From: Polysphondylium violaceum
Taxonomy: Eukaryota; Evosea; Eumycetozoa; Dictyosteliales; Dictyosteliaceae
Direction: 5' to 3'
Length of the DNA stretch: 43,394 nt
Assembly: GCA_000277445.1 (NCBI GenBank)
Contig: AJWJ01000159.1
Coordinates: 1-43,394 of the forward strand
Below the pieces are notes generated by a model. The model was not told the DNA's origin. It worked only from the letters and a program-made list of their open reading frames with translations, and searched no databases. A program made the position numbers and the translations under genes. Numbering within the stretch: the stretch's first letter is position 1; every line of letters starts with the position of its first letter. This document shows, piece after piece, positions 32,813 to 43,008 of this stretch.

Positions 32813-32951
32813 TTAATTATAATCCATCATATAATAATCTTACGAGCTTATGTTGAATAGCTTTTTTTCGGAGAAATAAAAAATACTAAGAAAATAGAGA
32901 AAAATTTTTTCTCACACTATAAATTTTTAAAAATTGTTTCAATAAAAATAC

Positions 32952-34028
32952 ATGAAGTTAACAACCATGGATGATAGTCTTATCTTACATTATATTTTCA
33001 AAAATTTACCAAATGATGTGTTTTGTTTATCATTGGTATCTAAACATTGGAATCAACAATTTGAGAACAATGATAAATTATGGAAAGATTTAACTTTTTC
33101 TCTTCATCCTTCTTTATCTGATCTACCACATAACTATGATTTGACAAATGTATATGGTAAAAAGATTAGATCAAATAGATTATGTTTGGATGGTAAAAAC
33201 CAATATCTACTTGGTAAAAAAGCAACTACTATATGGAAAGAATTGTTTCAACAATTATTCATCAAAGATAATCTCTTAAAGAATCATTTATATGAATTAA
33301 ATAAGGCTACGAGAAAAATGGGCAATTATAATCAAGTCATTGCATGCTTTAGAAAATATAGAATGCTAAATGCTTATCAATCATTAAATAGAAATGAATA
33401 TTTAAACAAATTTAAAGGAAATAGCCAACTCCTAATGATTCTTGATTCAGTTTTATATAAAACTATTAGTAGTACTATTAAGCACTCTTATGATGGTTGT
33501 GATGATGGAATGGGTAGAAATGATCTTATTTCACTCCAAGGAATTTTATTTTCGACTAGTGGTAAACCAATTGACTTTAATTTCAAACATCAATGCCAAA
33601 TTCAAGGAGGCCATTCAGATGGATATAGTATGAATTCAAAATTCAAATTAGGTCGTGCTACTTTTGAATCCCAAAATAGCTCATATTACCCAGGAGAAAT
33701 AGATACTGATGTATTAGATTTTGTTAAATCATGTAGAGATGAATTAACTCATAATAATAATAAGCATTTAAAATTAAGTCATGTTATTGATTTAATAGTA
33801 TCAATTTTTCCTAAAGAATTTCTTGAAAATACTGCTCTAAACCATCCTTTTTGTAGTTTAAAAAACTGTAAGGGAGTTTATCAATTGGGTGGTGAGTTTG
33901 ATGATGAACAAGATGAAGAATATGGTGATGATGAACAGGATGAAGAATATGGTGATGAAGACGAAGGTGAAGAACGTAAAAGTAAATTAACTGATAAAAG
34001 ATCCTTAAAAAAGACTAAAAAAAATTAG
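32952..34028 (+). CDS. F-box protein
   Basis: Single exon, 358 aa. An F-box-like motif occupies about residues 6-45 (DSLILHYIFKNLPNDVFCLS, then LVSKHWNQQFENNDKLWKDL), which in SCF ligases binds Skp1. The middle region has conserved-looking hydrophobic and Trp residues (IWKELFQQLFI, VIACFRKYRMLNAYQSL) but no kelch, LRR or WD repeats, so the substrate-binding part is unidentified. The C-terminus is strongly acidic with a tandem DEQDEEYGD duplication, ending in a basic KSKLTDKRSLKKTKKN. No intron. It is the second F-box gene in this window; the two are not obviously related outside the F-box. A role in ubiquitin ligation is inferred from the motif alone. Confidence 0.72.
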   Translation: MKLTTMDDSLILHYIFKNLPNDVFCLSLVSKHWNQQFENNDKLWKDLTFSLHPSLSDLPHNYDLTNVYGKKIRSNRLCLDGKNQYLLGKKATTIWKELFQQLFIKDNLLKNHLYELNKATRKMGNYNQVIACFRKYRMLNAYQSLNRNEYLNKFKGNSQLLMILDSVLYKTISSTIKHSYDGCDDGMGRNDLISLQGILFSTSGKPIDFNFKHQCQIQGGHSDGYSMNSKFKLGRATFESQNSSYYPGEIDTDVLDFVKSCRDELTHNNNKHLKLSHVIDLIVSIFPKEFLENTALNHPFCSLKNCKGVYQLGGEFDDEQDEEYGDDEQDEEYGDEDEGEERKSKLTDKRSLKKTKKN

Positions 34029-34199
34029 GATGCAACATACCTCAAAGTGTAAACCTCAGTATTATTTTATTTTATTCATAGTAATTGTTTTTTAATAAAA
34101 ATTCTTATTTTTCAGTAAAATAACTTGAAAACAGAATATGTAAGTCTCAATTTAAATTAAAGGGATAATATATTAGGAGAAAGTTATAATGAATGATAT

Positions 34200-34736
34200 T
34201 TATTTTTTAACTTCAATTGGACCATTATCATCTTGAGGACCTTTGGTAGTACCTACTATAGTTTGAGCACCAGTTGCGATGGCGGTTTTTAATTTTTTGT
34301 CCCAATAGACTCCATTACCTGTATTAAGAGTATTGGCACCATAGACAGCTTGTAAACCTTGAAACATGGCATCAGCTGATTTATCACGTGGGTTACCTGA
34401 AACATAAAAAATGGTGGAAACGTCTTTGGAATTTAAATAGGGTGTTAAAACAGTTTTTGATTTTTCTGTAATCAATTTTATGTTGTCTGCATTGCTTGGG
34501 ACAATTGAGCATGCAAGATGTGCACAAAATACTGTATTATCTTTTTTATGTGCAACAATACCAATACCTAGTAAATAAGAAGAAGAAGAACAATTATTAG
34601 AATAAAATTAAAGTTATCTGTATTTTTAATCTAACTACTTACAGGGTCCTAATCCATCAGTTCCAATTGATTGTTGATCAGTGATATTATGGTACTGGGT
34701 CATAAAAACAGCATAGTCTACAGTAATAACGGTCAT
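34200..34736 (-). CDS. small protein with CheD/CNF-like Cys-His pattern
   Basis: Two exons, 34736-34643 and 34567-34200, joined in phase 1 over a 75-nt GTAAGT..TACTAG intron; 153 aa. No family recognised with confidence. The core TDGLGPCIGIVAHKKDN followed by FCAHL places Thr26, Cys32 and His48 at spacings (C-6, C+16) close to the Thr-Cys-His triad of bacterial CheD (T21, C27, H44) and to the Cys-His pair of CNF-type toxins and BLF1, all glutamine deamidases. The surrounding pattern LG(S)C(V)(A)V...H is also CheD-like. The remainder is an alternating helix/strand domain with TIFYVSGNP and AIATGAQTIVGTT, compatible with a small alpha/beta fold. No signal peptide or membrane segment, so cytosolic. 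Activity is inference; it could equally be an unrelated fold. The intron splits the Cys32 codon. Confidence 0.7.
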
Positions 34737-35105
34737 TTTATAAAAATATTGATGTGTTAAATGGTTAAAAACTTTTGGGTAAAACCAGTTTAAATAATTT
34801 ATTATTTATTGATTTAAAATAAAAAATAATAGATTATCCAAAAACAAATTTTTAATGTTCTCACAGATTCATTGATCTACTTCAAAGATCTCGATTATTA
34901 TGAAAAACTTATAATGGGGTGGATTCAGCAAAAAAAATTTGGCCCATTTTTTTTTTTTTTCATTCCTTGATTGTTTTGAATGTAATTGATAAATATCTTT
35001 AATTACTTATAGTATTACACATTATTGTGGAAGAGAGTATCATTAATTATCAATGTGATATTAAGGAATCTTTATTGATATTGTGATTAGTGTTTGAATA
35101 TATAT
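34737..35105. promoter_or_regulatory. promoter region of the CheD/CNF-like gene
   Basis: 369 bp between the surface-protein stop and the ATG at 34736, both genes on minus. AT-rich, with a T run (34949-34960) and a small GGGGTGG patch at 34915-34921. Nothing else recognised. Confidence 0.35.
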
Positions 35106-37691
35106 TTAATTTAAAAGATAAATAGATACAAAGATAAATAGAAAATAGTTCAATAGAGTGATTGAAATTTTAGTACAACTATTTGGTACTTGAGATCCTG
35201 ATGTAGACGGTGAGGATGTAGAAGGGGAAGAGGAAGGAGAGGGAGAAGAGGTTGAGCTAGTAGTAGTGGTAGTAGTAGGACTCGTTTTATATTCTAAATT
35301 ATATTGCAAAGATTCTAAATCTTGATCAGAGTCAATTAATTTTGGTGAAATAGCAGTAATTGTAAATATACCTTGACCTTTACCAAGTTTACAGGTTTTT
35401 GAATTTGATGAAATTTCATTACATTCCAATATATTCGATAAAGAATTGATTGTTTGTTTAATTCTAGAGTCTTTTAAATATTTGCCTGTGATTGTAATAG
35501 TTTCACCATTAAAAGATGGTTTTGCTGGAGTAATTGATACTATGACTGGTTTGAGATTTACACTTTTAGATACTGATTTATTATCAACTTGAAGTTGAAG
35601 TGTACCTTTGTTGGAATCATTTAAAAGATTAATATTAATTTTACCTTGATTGGAATTGAGTGATTGTATGGTTAAAGGTTTGTTTGATAAGGAAATAGAA
35701 ATTGCAGTTGAGTTGAAACCAAAATTTGAACCTGTTAAAACTATCAATGATTCAGAGACGTGTTCAACTTTTTCAATAGTAGGATTTGGATAAACTAGAG
35801 CTACAGTTGTATTGAATAAACCATTGGAAATTTTAAGATTAGAATACAATCCATTAGGAAGAACTACTTGAATCTTGTCTGTAAAAGTAGAGGATATCAA
35901 TTTGTCATTGATATAGACTTTAGGAGAAGTGCTAAAGAACCATCCACTAATTGTTATTGTATCACCATGATCATGTTTTGGTTGAGAGATTGATTCTACA
36001 AAAGGAACAAGTTTGATTGAAATGGATCCAGTCAATGTTGGAGAAATTTGATAATTTATCAATTGGTTTGGCTCTATTGTTTTTGGTAAAATCAATTCTC
36101 TTTGTGTACGATTAAAGCTTGAGGATTGCAGTTGATGGTTTCCAGAGGAGATCAAATATCCATAACAAGTAGCAAAGTTATCACCAACTAGATAAACCTT
36201 TTCCTTCTCTTGTCTATAGCCAGATATAGTTACTGGTGGATAAAGAAAAGTAAAAGTATTTTCAATACTATTATGTCCATTTATTTCAAGAGTTAATTGT
36301 ACACTGTTTCCAACATATAATAAAGGTTTATATTGAATTACATTTTGAGAAAAAGTTGCACTTGTCAAACTATAACTAAATGTATTACCAGAGCTTTTCA
36401 TTTTGATCAGAGAATCAGATTGAATAAGGGGAAGACCAAAATCACCAGTAATATTCCAAATTAAGTGACCATCATCAGTAACAAAAGGTTTAATATCACT
36501 GACCAATGGCGTTGTATCACAAAATGAATTTGTATGTCTAGCATCTTTACAAAGACATTGTTTTTCAATACATACACCATTACCGCCACACCCTTTTGGA
36601 CATATTTTTGAATAGGTAAAGAATAAAAAAGTGTTGTCATTCTGAGGAAACACTAAATGATTTTCAACTGATGAATCACTGCTTTTAATTAAATTCATTC
36701 CTACATTCTTTACCAATTGAGATAGTTTCATTTTCTCACAATTTTTTCCAAATACATCACAAGACATGGCATAGTTTAATGTAGTAATCACAAAAATTTG
36801 ACCTTCTATATTATCTATTTCAGTGTAACCACAATTTCCAACCGCCAATTTTGATCCAACTAAATTGCTAAACAACACTGAACCATTATTAAATCTACCT
36901 TCAATGAAAATATCTTGATCACTTTCAACACAATAGTAAACCAATTTTTCAGGACAACTATCCAATGATATAATACCAGCTCTTCTAATAAATGAATCTT
37001 GTGTTGAAACATTTTCAATTAAAATTGGATTTTCAGTATGAGATATTTGATAAATTAGAAAACTATTTATAGTTGTTAAATAACATTTAAAATTTTTAAA
37101 ATCACATACTCTATTTTAGTTTTAAAAAAGTTAATATATAATTTAAAAATTTAATAATAATAATATTTACAAATTTGTTGGAGTAGTTGGTATGTGGAAA
37201 TCATTATGTCTAACAATTTTATTTTGCGTTGAATAGGTACATAAATGATAAGGTTGAAGGAAATTAAAAACAGAAATACTATCAATAGCATCTATAACAA
37301 AACCAGCATTTGTTAAAATGGATGAAGAATTCATATTTGAAAATTCATACATTCCATCTTGATTATAATACATTAAACCGTATTTTGAATCTATATTAAA
37401 CCATAGAGTGTCTCGAGGACTTATCACTGGTGTAATATAATCAAATGAATTTGAAGAAGCTGCTCCTACAAAAGTCACACCTTTTTCTATTTGGAATGGT
37501 AGTGAACTTAAACTGTATCGATATAAATTCATTGGATTAAATAAATAAAGATACTCATCAGACAACTGTGAAGATACTGTCGATGGATTAGCATTGGTTA
37601 TCGTAGTACGATAAGTAAATCTTTGTGCTTGAACATATTGTTGTTGTAAAACACATAAAAATACTAATATAACCAATATATTTTTGATCAT
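35106..37691 (-). CDS. EGF and IPT/TIG surface protein, probably GPI-anchored
   Basis: Two exons, 37691-37171 and 37110-35106, joined in phase 2 over a 60-nt intron; 841 aa. Signal peptide MIKNILVILVFLCVLQQQYVQA. The N-terminal third is an extracellular beta-propeller-like region without named domains. An EGF-like module follows (CPKGCGGNGVCIEKQCLC, about 341-360), then about three IPT/TIG Ig-like repeats (for example VESISQPKHDHGDTITISGW, NPTIEKVEHVSESLIVLTG and IVSITPAKPSFNGETITITG). A Ser/Thr/Pro-rich stalk leads to a hydrophobic end (LLNYFLFIFVSIYLLN) with no cytosolic tail, the signature of a GPI anchor. This architecture is typical of dictyostelid adhesion/recognition proteins such as the Tgr family, though it is not a Tgr orthologue by anything I can see. 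The open frame goes back to a TTG at 37712; ATG 37691 gives the clean signal peptide. Confidence 0.85.
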
Positions 37692-37984
37692 TTTTACAAT
37701 TTTATAAAACAAATGTGATCAACTCCCCTATCAATAAGTTTAAAAATAACCGACAAACAAATCGAGAAAAAAAAAAAAAAAAAAAAAGATATTTTCATGA
37801 AAATAAAATTTTTTCCTGAATGGGTGGCGCCATCCTTTTGAGACCATGCCCCAAAAAAATTACAAAAGAAATGAGGATAGTTGAGAATTAGAGAATTAAA
37901 GAATTAATTAATGAATAAATGAATTATATATACAATACATATAACCAAAGAATGAGTAAAACTAATTAATAAAAGAGTTTTAAT
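37692..37984. promoter_or_regulatory. promoter of the EGF/IPT gene with GC palindrome
   Basis: 293 bp. Beyond an A run (37769-37788), 37821-37835 reads TGGGTGGCGCCATCC, with the perfect 8-bp palindrome TGGCGCCA at 37825-37832, about 135 bp upstream of the minus-strand ATG. A nearby patch (37842-37852, GACCATGCCCC) is also GC-rich. In this AT-rich setting it is a good candidate transcription-factor site. Confidence 0.4.
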
Positions 37985-39058
37985 TTATGAATATGAACCA
38001 TGTTCTTTGGTGAATTGATCATATGATTCTAAATCAATCGAGTTTAAAGATGGTTTGATATCAACTAAACTATCGCAACAATCTTTGAGTGAAACGTTTG
38101 GAACTATGAGCTGATCGGGATGAATGTCGGAAAGAGTCATGGGTTTTCCTTGAGGATCGTTTGGTAAACAGGGAATAAGACCTTCTCTACCATTCTCTTT
38201 GTCTTTGTGCTCTTTGAAGTGAGTGGCATTATTTAGTGATCTGATGGGCTTCATGATTGCATCTTTACACACAAATTGAATATCTGAGCCACTGTAGCCC
38301 TCGGTAGCTAACGCCAATATATTGTAATCATCGTCAGACAAGGAGCTGCCATGACTGCCCATGTGTATTCTAAACATATTCTTTCTGCCATCCAAGTCGG
38401 GTAAACCTATATAAATTCTCTTTTCAAATCTTCTTCTCACGGCCATGTCGAGATCCCATGGAGTGTTGGTGGCTGCCACAATGAGAATGCCATCAGAGTT
38501 TTTACCGACACCGTCCATCTGAATCAAAAGCTCGGCCAATATACTTCTTGAGTGTTCAGAGGTATGTCCACTTCTCGAACTACCCAAACTGTCGATTTCG
38601 TCGATAAATATAACGGCATTCTTTTTCTCTCTAGCCTTGTCAAACAAGACTTTAATCTTTTTCTCACTAGTTCCAAACCACTTGGACAAGATATCTGACG
38701 GTGAGATGGAAAAGAATGAAGACGATATTTCTGTGGCAATTGATTTAGCCAAAATTGATTTCCCGCAACCTGGTGGACCATACAATAGTATTCTCTTGCA
38801 AGGTTGTCTATTGCCTGTAAACATGTTTGGGAATTTAAGTGGTAAAATAATAGTATCTTTAAGAAAAGCTTTTGCAATAGGCAAACCTGCTACATCCTCC
38901 CATCGCACATTTGGTGAGTCTTCAAGTTCTCCAGTAGTCTCTTTTTCTTCTTTATTCTTTGAATAAAAATGCATAAGAGCATATACAGTCAGAGTGCCTG
39001 CTGCCAATGTTGAAATGGCATTCATAATAAAATATCCCTTTTCATAATCAAAAGGCAT
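37985..39058 (-). CDS. membrane-anchored Vps4-like AAA ATPase
   Basis: Single exon, 357 aa. One AAA domain with Walker A GPPGCGKS (94-101), pore-loop KWFG (126-129), Walker B VIFIDEID (149-156), sensor ATN (196-198) and arginine fingers in RRRFEKRIYI (208-). Sequence runs such as VRWEDVAGL, ILPLKFPNMFTG, FSISPSDILSKW, LIQMDGVG, ATEGYSGSDI, the C-terminal TLSDIHPDQL and the end SYDQFTKEHG are those of Vps4 (ESCRT-III disassembly), not Msp1. Yet the N-terminal MIT domain is absent. Instead residues 7-32 form a hydrophobic segment (YFIMNAISTLAAGTLTVYAL), probably a single membrane anchor with the ATPase in the cytosol or matrix. Vps4 is about 440 aa. I searched the 330 bp upstream and saw no MIT-coding exon. 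Substrates and membrane are unknown. Confidence 0.85.
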   Translation of the reverse strand: MPFDYEKGYFIMNAISTLAAGTLTVYALMHFYSKNKEEKETTGELEDSPNVRWEDVAGLPIAKAFLKDTIILPLKFPNMFTGNRQPCKRILLYGPPGCGKSILAKSIATEISSSFFSISPSDILSKWFGTSEKKIKVLFDKAREKKNAVIFIDEIDSLGSSRSGHTSEHSRSILAELLIQMDGVGKNSDGILIVAATNTPWDLDMAVRRRFEKRIYIGLPDLDGRKNMFRIHMGSHGSSLSDDDYNILALATEGYSGSDIQFVCKDAIMKPIRSLNNATHFKEHKDKENGREGLIPCLPNDPQGKPMTLSDIHPDQLIVPNVSLKDCCDSLVDIKPSLNSIDLESYDQFTKEHGSYS

Positions 39059-39391
39059 TTTATTTATTATATATATATATCTAATCTATTGTTTATAGAT
39101 CTAAAATAAACACACACAAATCTCTTGTTATCTGTCACACAATATTCGTTTTAAACAAAAAAAAAAAAAAAAAAAAAGAAAAAAATTTAATAAAAAAAAA
39201 AACGAACTACTAGTAGTAAACTAAGTTAAAGATACTGCAATGCATTAAAGTTCACACATTAAAGACAAAAAACTGTAAAATCATTATTTCTTTTTAGAGA
39301 AAATTTGAGTAAAAATCTCAAAAACAAAAGAAATCAAAATTGATCGAAAATATCTTTCTTGAATATGAATGTGGATATAGGTGTATAAGAG
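39059..39391. promoter_or_regulatory. divergent promoter, Vps4-like / eL36-like
   Basis: 333 bp shared by the two divergent genes: an A run at 39158-39177, a TA repeat next to the AAA start, and no coding exon. Its shortness excludes a hidden MIT-domain exon for the AAA gene or a normal-length eL36 N-terminal exon. Confidence 0.45.
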
Positions 39392-39775
39392 ATGAAAGAA
39401 CAATATAAATTAACAAAGAGAAACATTAGTCAAAGAGATATTATCAATGAAATAAGTGGACTATCACCTTTTGAAAAAAGGTTGTCTGAATTGTTGAAAT
39501 CAAATCTAGATAAACGAGCATTTCAATTGGCTAAAAAAAGATTGGGCAATATAAAGAGAGCAAGAGATAAAGTAAATACTATTAGAAATTTTAATTACAA
39601 GAATACACCCCGTAAATCACACTATTATAACAGATTACAAATGTATCAAGACTATGTGAATGAAAAAAGTCGTCAAGTTCAAGAGGAGATGAAGACTCAA
39701 ACCTATGAAGAATCAAAAATAACTTTGGAAAACTTTAAAAAATGGTTAGAGGATACAACTGAAATATTTAAATAA
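39392..39775 (+). CDS. eL36-like protein (divergent ribosomal protein L36e relative)
   Basis: Single exon, 127 aa. Residues about 16-62 (DIINEISGLSPFEKRLSELL, then KSNLDKRAFQLAKKRLGNIKRARDK) align with the core of eukaryotic ribosomal protein eL36 ([20 protein letters not shown]...[21 protein letters not shown]). The canonical N-terminal GL.KGH..T segment that threads into the 60S subunit is missing, and the protein carries a ~60-residue charged C-terminal extension (NEKSRQVQEEMKTQTYEE) likely to be helical. eL36 is about 105 aa. This is therefore more likely a paralogue with a new role, or a mitochondrial/assembly-specific form, than the main cytosolic eL36. The core homology is clear by eye; function is not. 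It is divergent from the membrane-anchored AAA gene. Confidence 0.75.
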   Translation: MKEQYKLTKRNISQRDIINEISGLSPFEKRLSELLKSNLDKRAFQLAKKRLGNIKRARDKVNTIRNFNYKNTPRKSHYYNRLQMYQDYVNEKSRQVQEEMKTQTYEESKITLENFKKWLEDTTEIFK

Positions 39776-39825
39776 ACATATATATGTACTATACTACCAC
39801 TACTCAATCCTCATACTACTATTAC

Positions 39826-42800
39826 TTAGTCTTTATTTATTTTAAAAGTTGTTGAAAGATAATCTATTGATTCTTTTGAAATTAATTTAGGTTTACTAAT
39901 GTTTGGTATATTGAGTTTGGGTACAAATGATTTGATTCTTTCTTCTACGATGGGATCGTTGATGTGGAGATTGGCCACTTTCATAATTTCCAAAATGTCG
40001 TTGGTGTAGAAAGAGTAGGAATAGGATTCCTTGAATATGTCTATAGAGAGTTGGGGTTGACTCTCGGGCACAGATCTAAGAATGGTGAGTAGTGAGTTGA
40101 TAGAGATGTGTTTTCTAAGAATCTCACGATCTTTTAATACATGTTTAACAATCATACTAAACTTTTGGGAATTGTAGAGGATGTTGAAATAGGTTTCATA
40201 GTATCTAAATAAATGTACATTGGGTATAGTCTTGCTGAGTTTGAGAAGTGATCGCCACACTCTTAGGAGAGCATCTCTGTTGGTGTTTGTGAGGATAGGG
40301 TATTTCTTTGAATAGAGTTCAACGCCCAAATTAAAGGTAATAGAGTCCTTTTGACAGGTGGAGAAGAATGCGAGGGCGTTGTCAATTTGATCGGTTTGCA
40401 TCATATTTAGTAATTTACAATTGGATGCATTCACTAGTGATAGTTCCTTGGCCTCCAATTCTTTGAATAGGTTGTCTACCAATTTGGCTGGATAATTTGT
40501 AATGGTTCCAATGGAGAGTGCTTTGAATACCTTGTAGAGCAATGTATTGTAGCACTCGATAAATATATTCTTGTCAAGCATTTGTTCGGCCAATTGAATG
40601 GCTTTCTCTAAATGACCATCGGAAACCAATTTATAGAGGATGGTATTGAAAATAAAAGGTGATTGAAGGACCATATCTTGATTCTCTCTCTTTAGATTCT
40701 TTACAATGTAATTGATGTCTTGTGGTACCAATTGTTTGTAATAACTACTAGAGAATATAATGGGTTTGATGTAGTCTGGTGATATATCCATGAAATTGAG
40801 ATACTTGTCTTTATCGGTTTGAATAAGCAAAGCACTCAATATCAACTGTGCACCTGGTGGAATCAATCCCTTGACAAAGTATTGGTTGACAAGAATGTCC
40901 ACAACAGAATCAATCTCTCTACTAATGATTGCTTGTTGGAGGGTATGATCTAAAAATTCATTTTCAAAGAATGATGCTTGAGTAATAATTGAATTCTCTC
41001 CTTCCATCATATTTCTAGACATTAATAAATCATCATCAATATCTTCTTGTTGAAATTCAAATTCTTTACCAATATTTTTAAATTGTCTAGTATAATAATC
41101 ATCTTGTTCATCATCATCATCATCTTCATCATATTCATCTTCATCATACTCTTCTTCTTCTTGATCTATTTCATTTTCTTGTAGATTTGTTACTTTAATT
41201 TGAAAATCATCATCTTCATCTTCTTCATCTTCATCATCTTCATCTTCATCTTCATCCAATTCATTATCTTTTTTCTCTTCAAAGTCCATGTATAAAGAAA
41301 AATCAGGATTACTAAATGCCAGAATATCATGATAGATCTTTTGAGGATCTACCCATTTGATTTGAATATTTTCAATTGGCTCATCAACCAGATCATAGAG
41401 ACGAGTTTCCCAAAACTTTTTCAACCTATTATTCAACTTATTCACTTTGTGATCGTCACCCAATTCAAATGTCTTGCTATGAAACTCTACAAAATGATTG
41501 ATGGTTTGGGCATTTTGCGAGAGTTTGAATTTATAAACTTGGTGAGAAAGCCATTCCAGTGCTCGTTCGTACTGCATGTTGTTAAGGAATGCCAATATGA
41601 TAGAGTCGATGATACTGTTGATGACCTGAGGTGATTGTTTGGATAGTTTATTTGTGAGTGATTCATAGATCTCTTTGTGTCCTTGCATACTGTTGTACAA
41701 GACCAAATAGGGCACCTCTCTCCACAATGTGTCATACATTTGTCCGACAAACTTGTCCAAAGCACTGGTGTCGTTCAGCTTGACACACATTTCAAAGATG
41801 TTTTGAAAGATGGCATAGTTGGGCTCAATGTTGTTTTTGATCATGTGTTTGAGCAACGATCTGCACTGCTTGACGTCTTCTTTTTTGACAACGATTTGAA
41901 AGAATCTGTAGTACATAAAGAAATTGGGCTCCCCGCCTTTTTTGAGATACTGGTTCAAGTAGGTCTCTGCCTTTTCATACTCTCCAATCTCAAAATAAAA
42001 GAATGCCAACGAGGTGTATATGTCGACTTGAAGCATCTTCTTTTTCGTCGTGGTGAGGAACGATATCAGTATCTCTGAACTGACATCTGTGCTGTCATCC
42101 GAGTTGACCAGTTGCTCCACTTGATGGAGCTTCTTGAGAAACTCTGTAAAGTGTTTAGTGTAGAGATACTGGTGATAGTCGCTGATGTGCGCTTGAAAGA
42201 ATTGGATCGATGGTTGAATCAGTCCCAAATCAATGTATGCCAACAGTATTGAATGAAAGGTATAGTACCCTTCTAGAGATTCTTGTGATGGTGGGAAATG
42301 ACAAAATAAATTGGATGCCTTTTCTACGTCACTGATGTCCAAGTACATGTTGATCAACATTGTTGAATAGGTTGAAAATAATGATTTAAATGCTGGATGA
42401 TTCCAAAATGAATAGATTTGATTGAGTAATTTACTCTTTTCTCTAAAGTTATCAATATTTGGTTCCAATGACTGTAAATAGATAATATTTTCTTTCATTT
42501 CTTCTATTTTATTCTTGAATTGATTATTATTATTATTATTATTATTACTACTATTACGATCATCTAATAATGGGTCTATTATATTATTGATTTTTAATTT
42601 ATTACCACTACTATAAATAGTAAGAGTATATTAATATATATTTAATATAGATTTCTAAAAAAATATATAATCTCTACACATACGCTATTAACTCATCATT
42701 GTTTAAAAATGAAGCATCTTGTTGTTTTTTATGTTGTTTTAATTGTTCTAATAAATCTTTTTGGTGAGAATAAAATCTTTGATTCCCATTATTTGTTTTG

Positions 42801-42919
42801 TTTAAAGGTAAAAGGATCGAAGGTGACTCTTTAGAACAAGTATATTGGTGTTGTTGATGATGTAGTGAATATAAATATCTATAAAAAGAAGTAGAGGTAG
42901 ATCCTCTACATCTAATCAT
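39826..42919 (-). CDS. PPR-like mitochondrial RNA-binding protein
   Basis: Two exons, 42919-42684 and 42610-39826, joined in phase 2 over a 73-nt GTATGT..TTATAG intron; 1006 aa. The N-terminus MIRCRGSTSTSFYRYLYSLH, later QRFYSHQ, is an Arg/Ser-rich presequence-like segment. The body is a long array of paired helices with pentatricopeptide character, for example DIYTSLAFFYFEIGEYEKAE, PNFFMYYRFFQIVVKKEDVK and EPNYAIFQNIFEMCVKLND, and further toward the C-terminus FIFNTILYKLVSDGHLEKAI. PPR proteins bind organellar RNA in processing, stability or translation. A very acidic low-complexity linker (about 526-582, DEDEDEDDEDEEDED) separates two helical halves. The open frame begins upstream at a GTG (42937); ATG 42919 is used. 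Strand-specific RNA targets are unknown. Confidence 0.78.
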
Positions 42920-43008
42920 CTTATTGTATGCACTCACTAATGATTTTTTTTAATTAATTTCATAGTCGTTCGGTCAAAAAAATTCAAAAAAAATTCAAAA
43001 ATTTAAAT

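Noticed and set aside
37985-39058. Identification of the AAA protein as Msp1/ATAD1 because of the N-terminal membrane segment.
   Set aside because: The residues around the core and especially the C-terminal region are Vps4-like, so Msp1 was not chosen, although a tree is needed to be sure.
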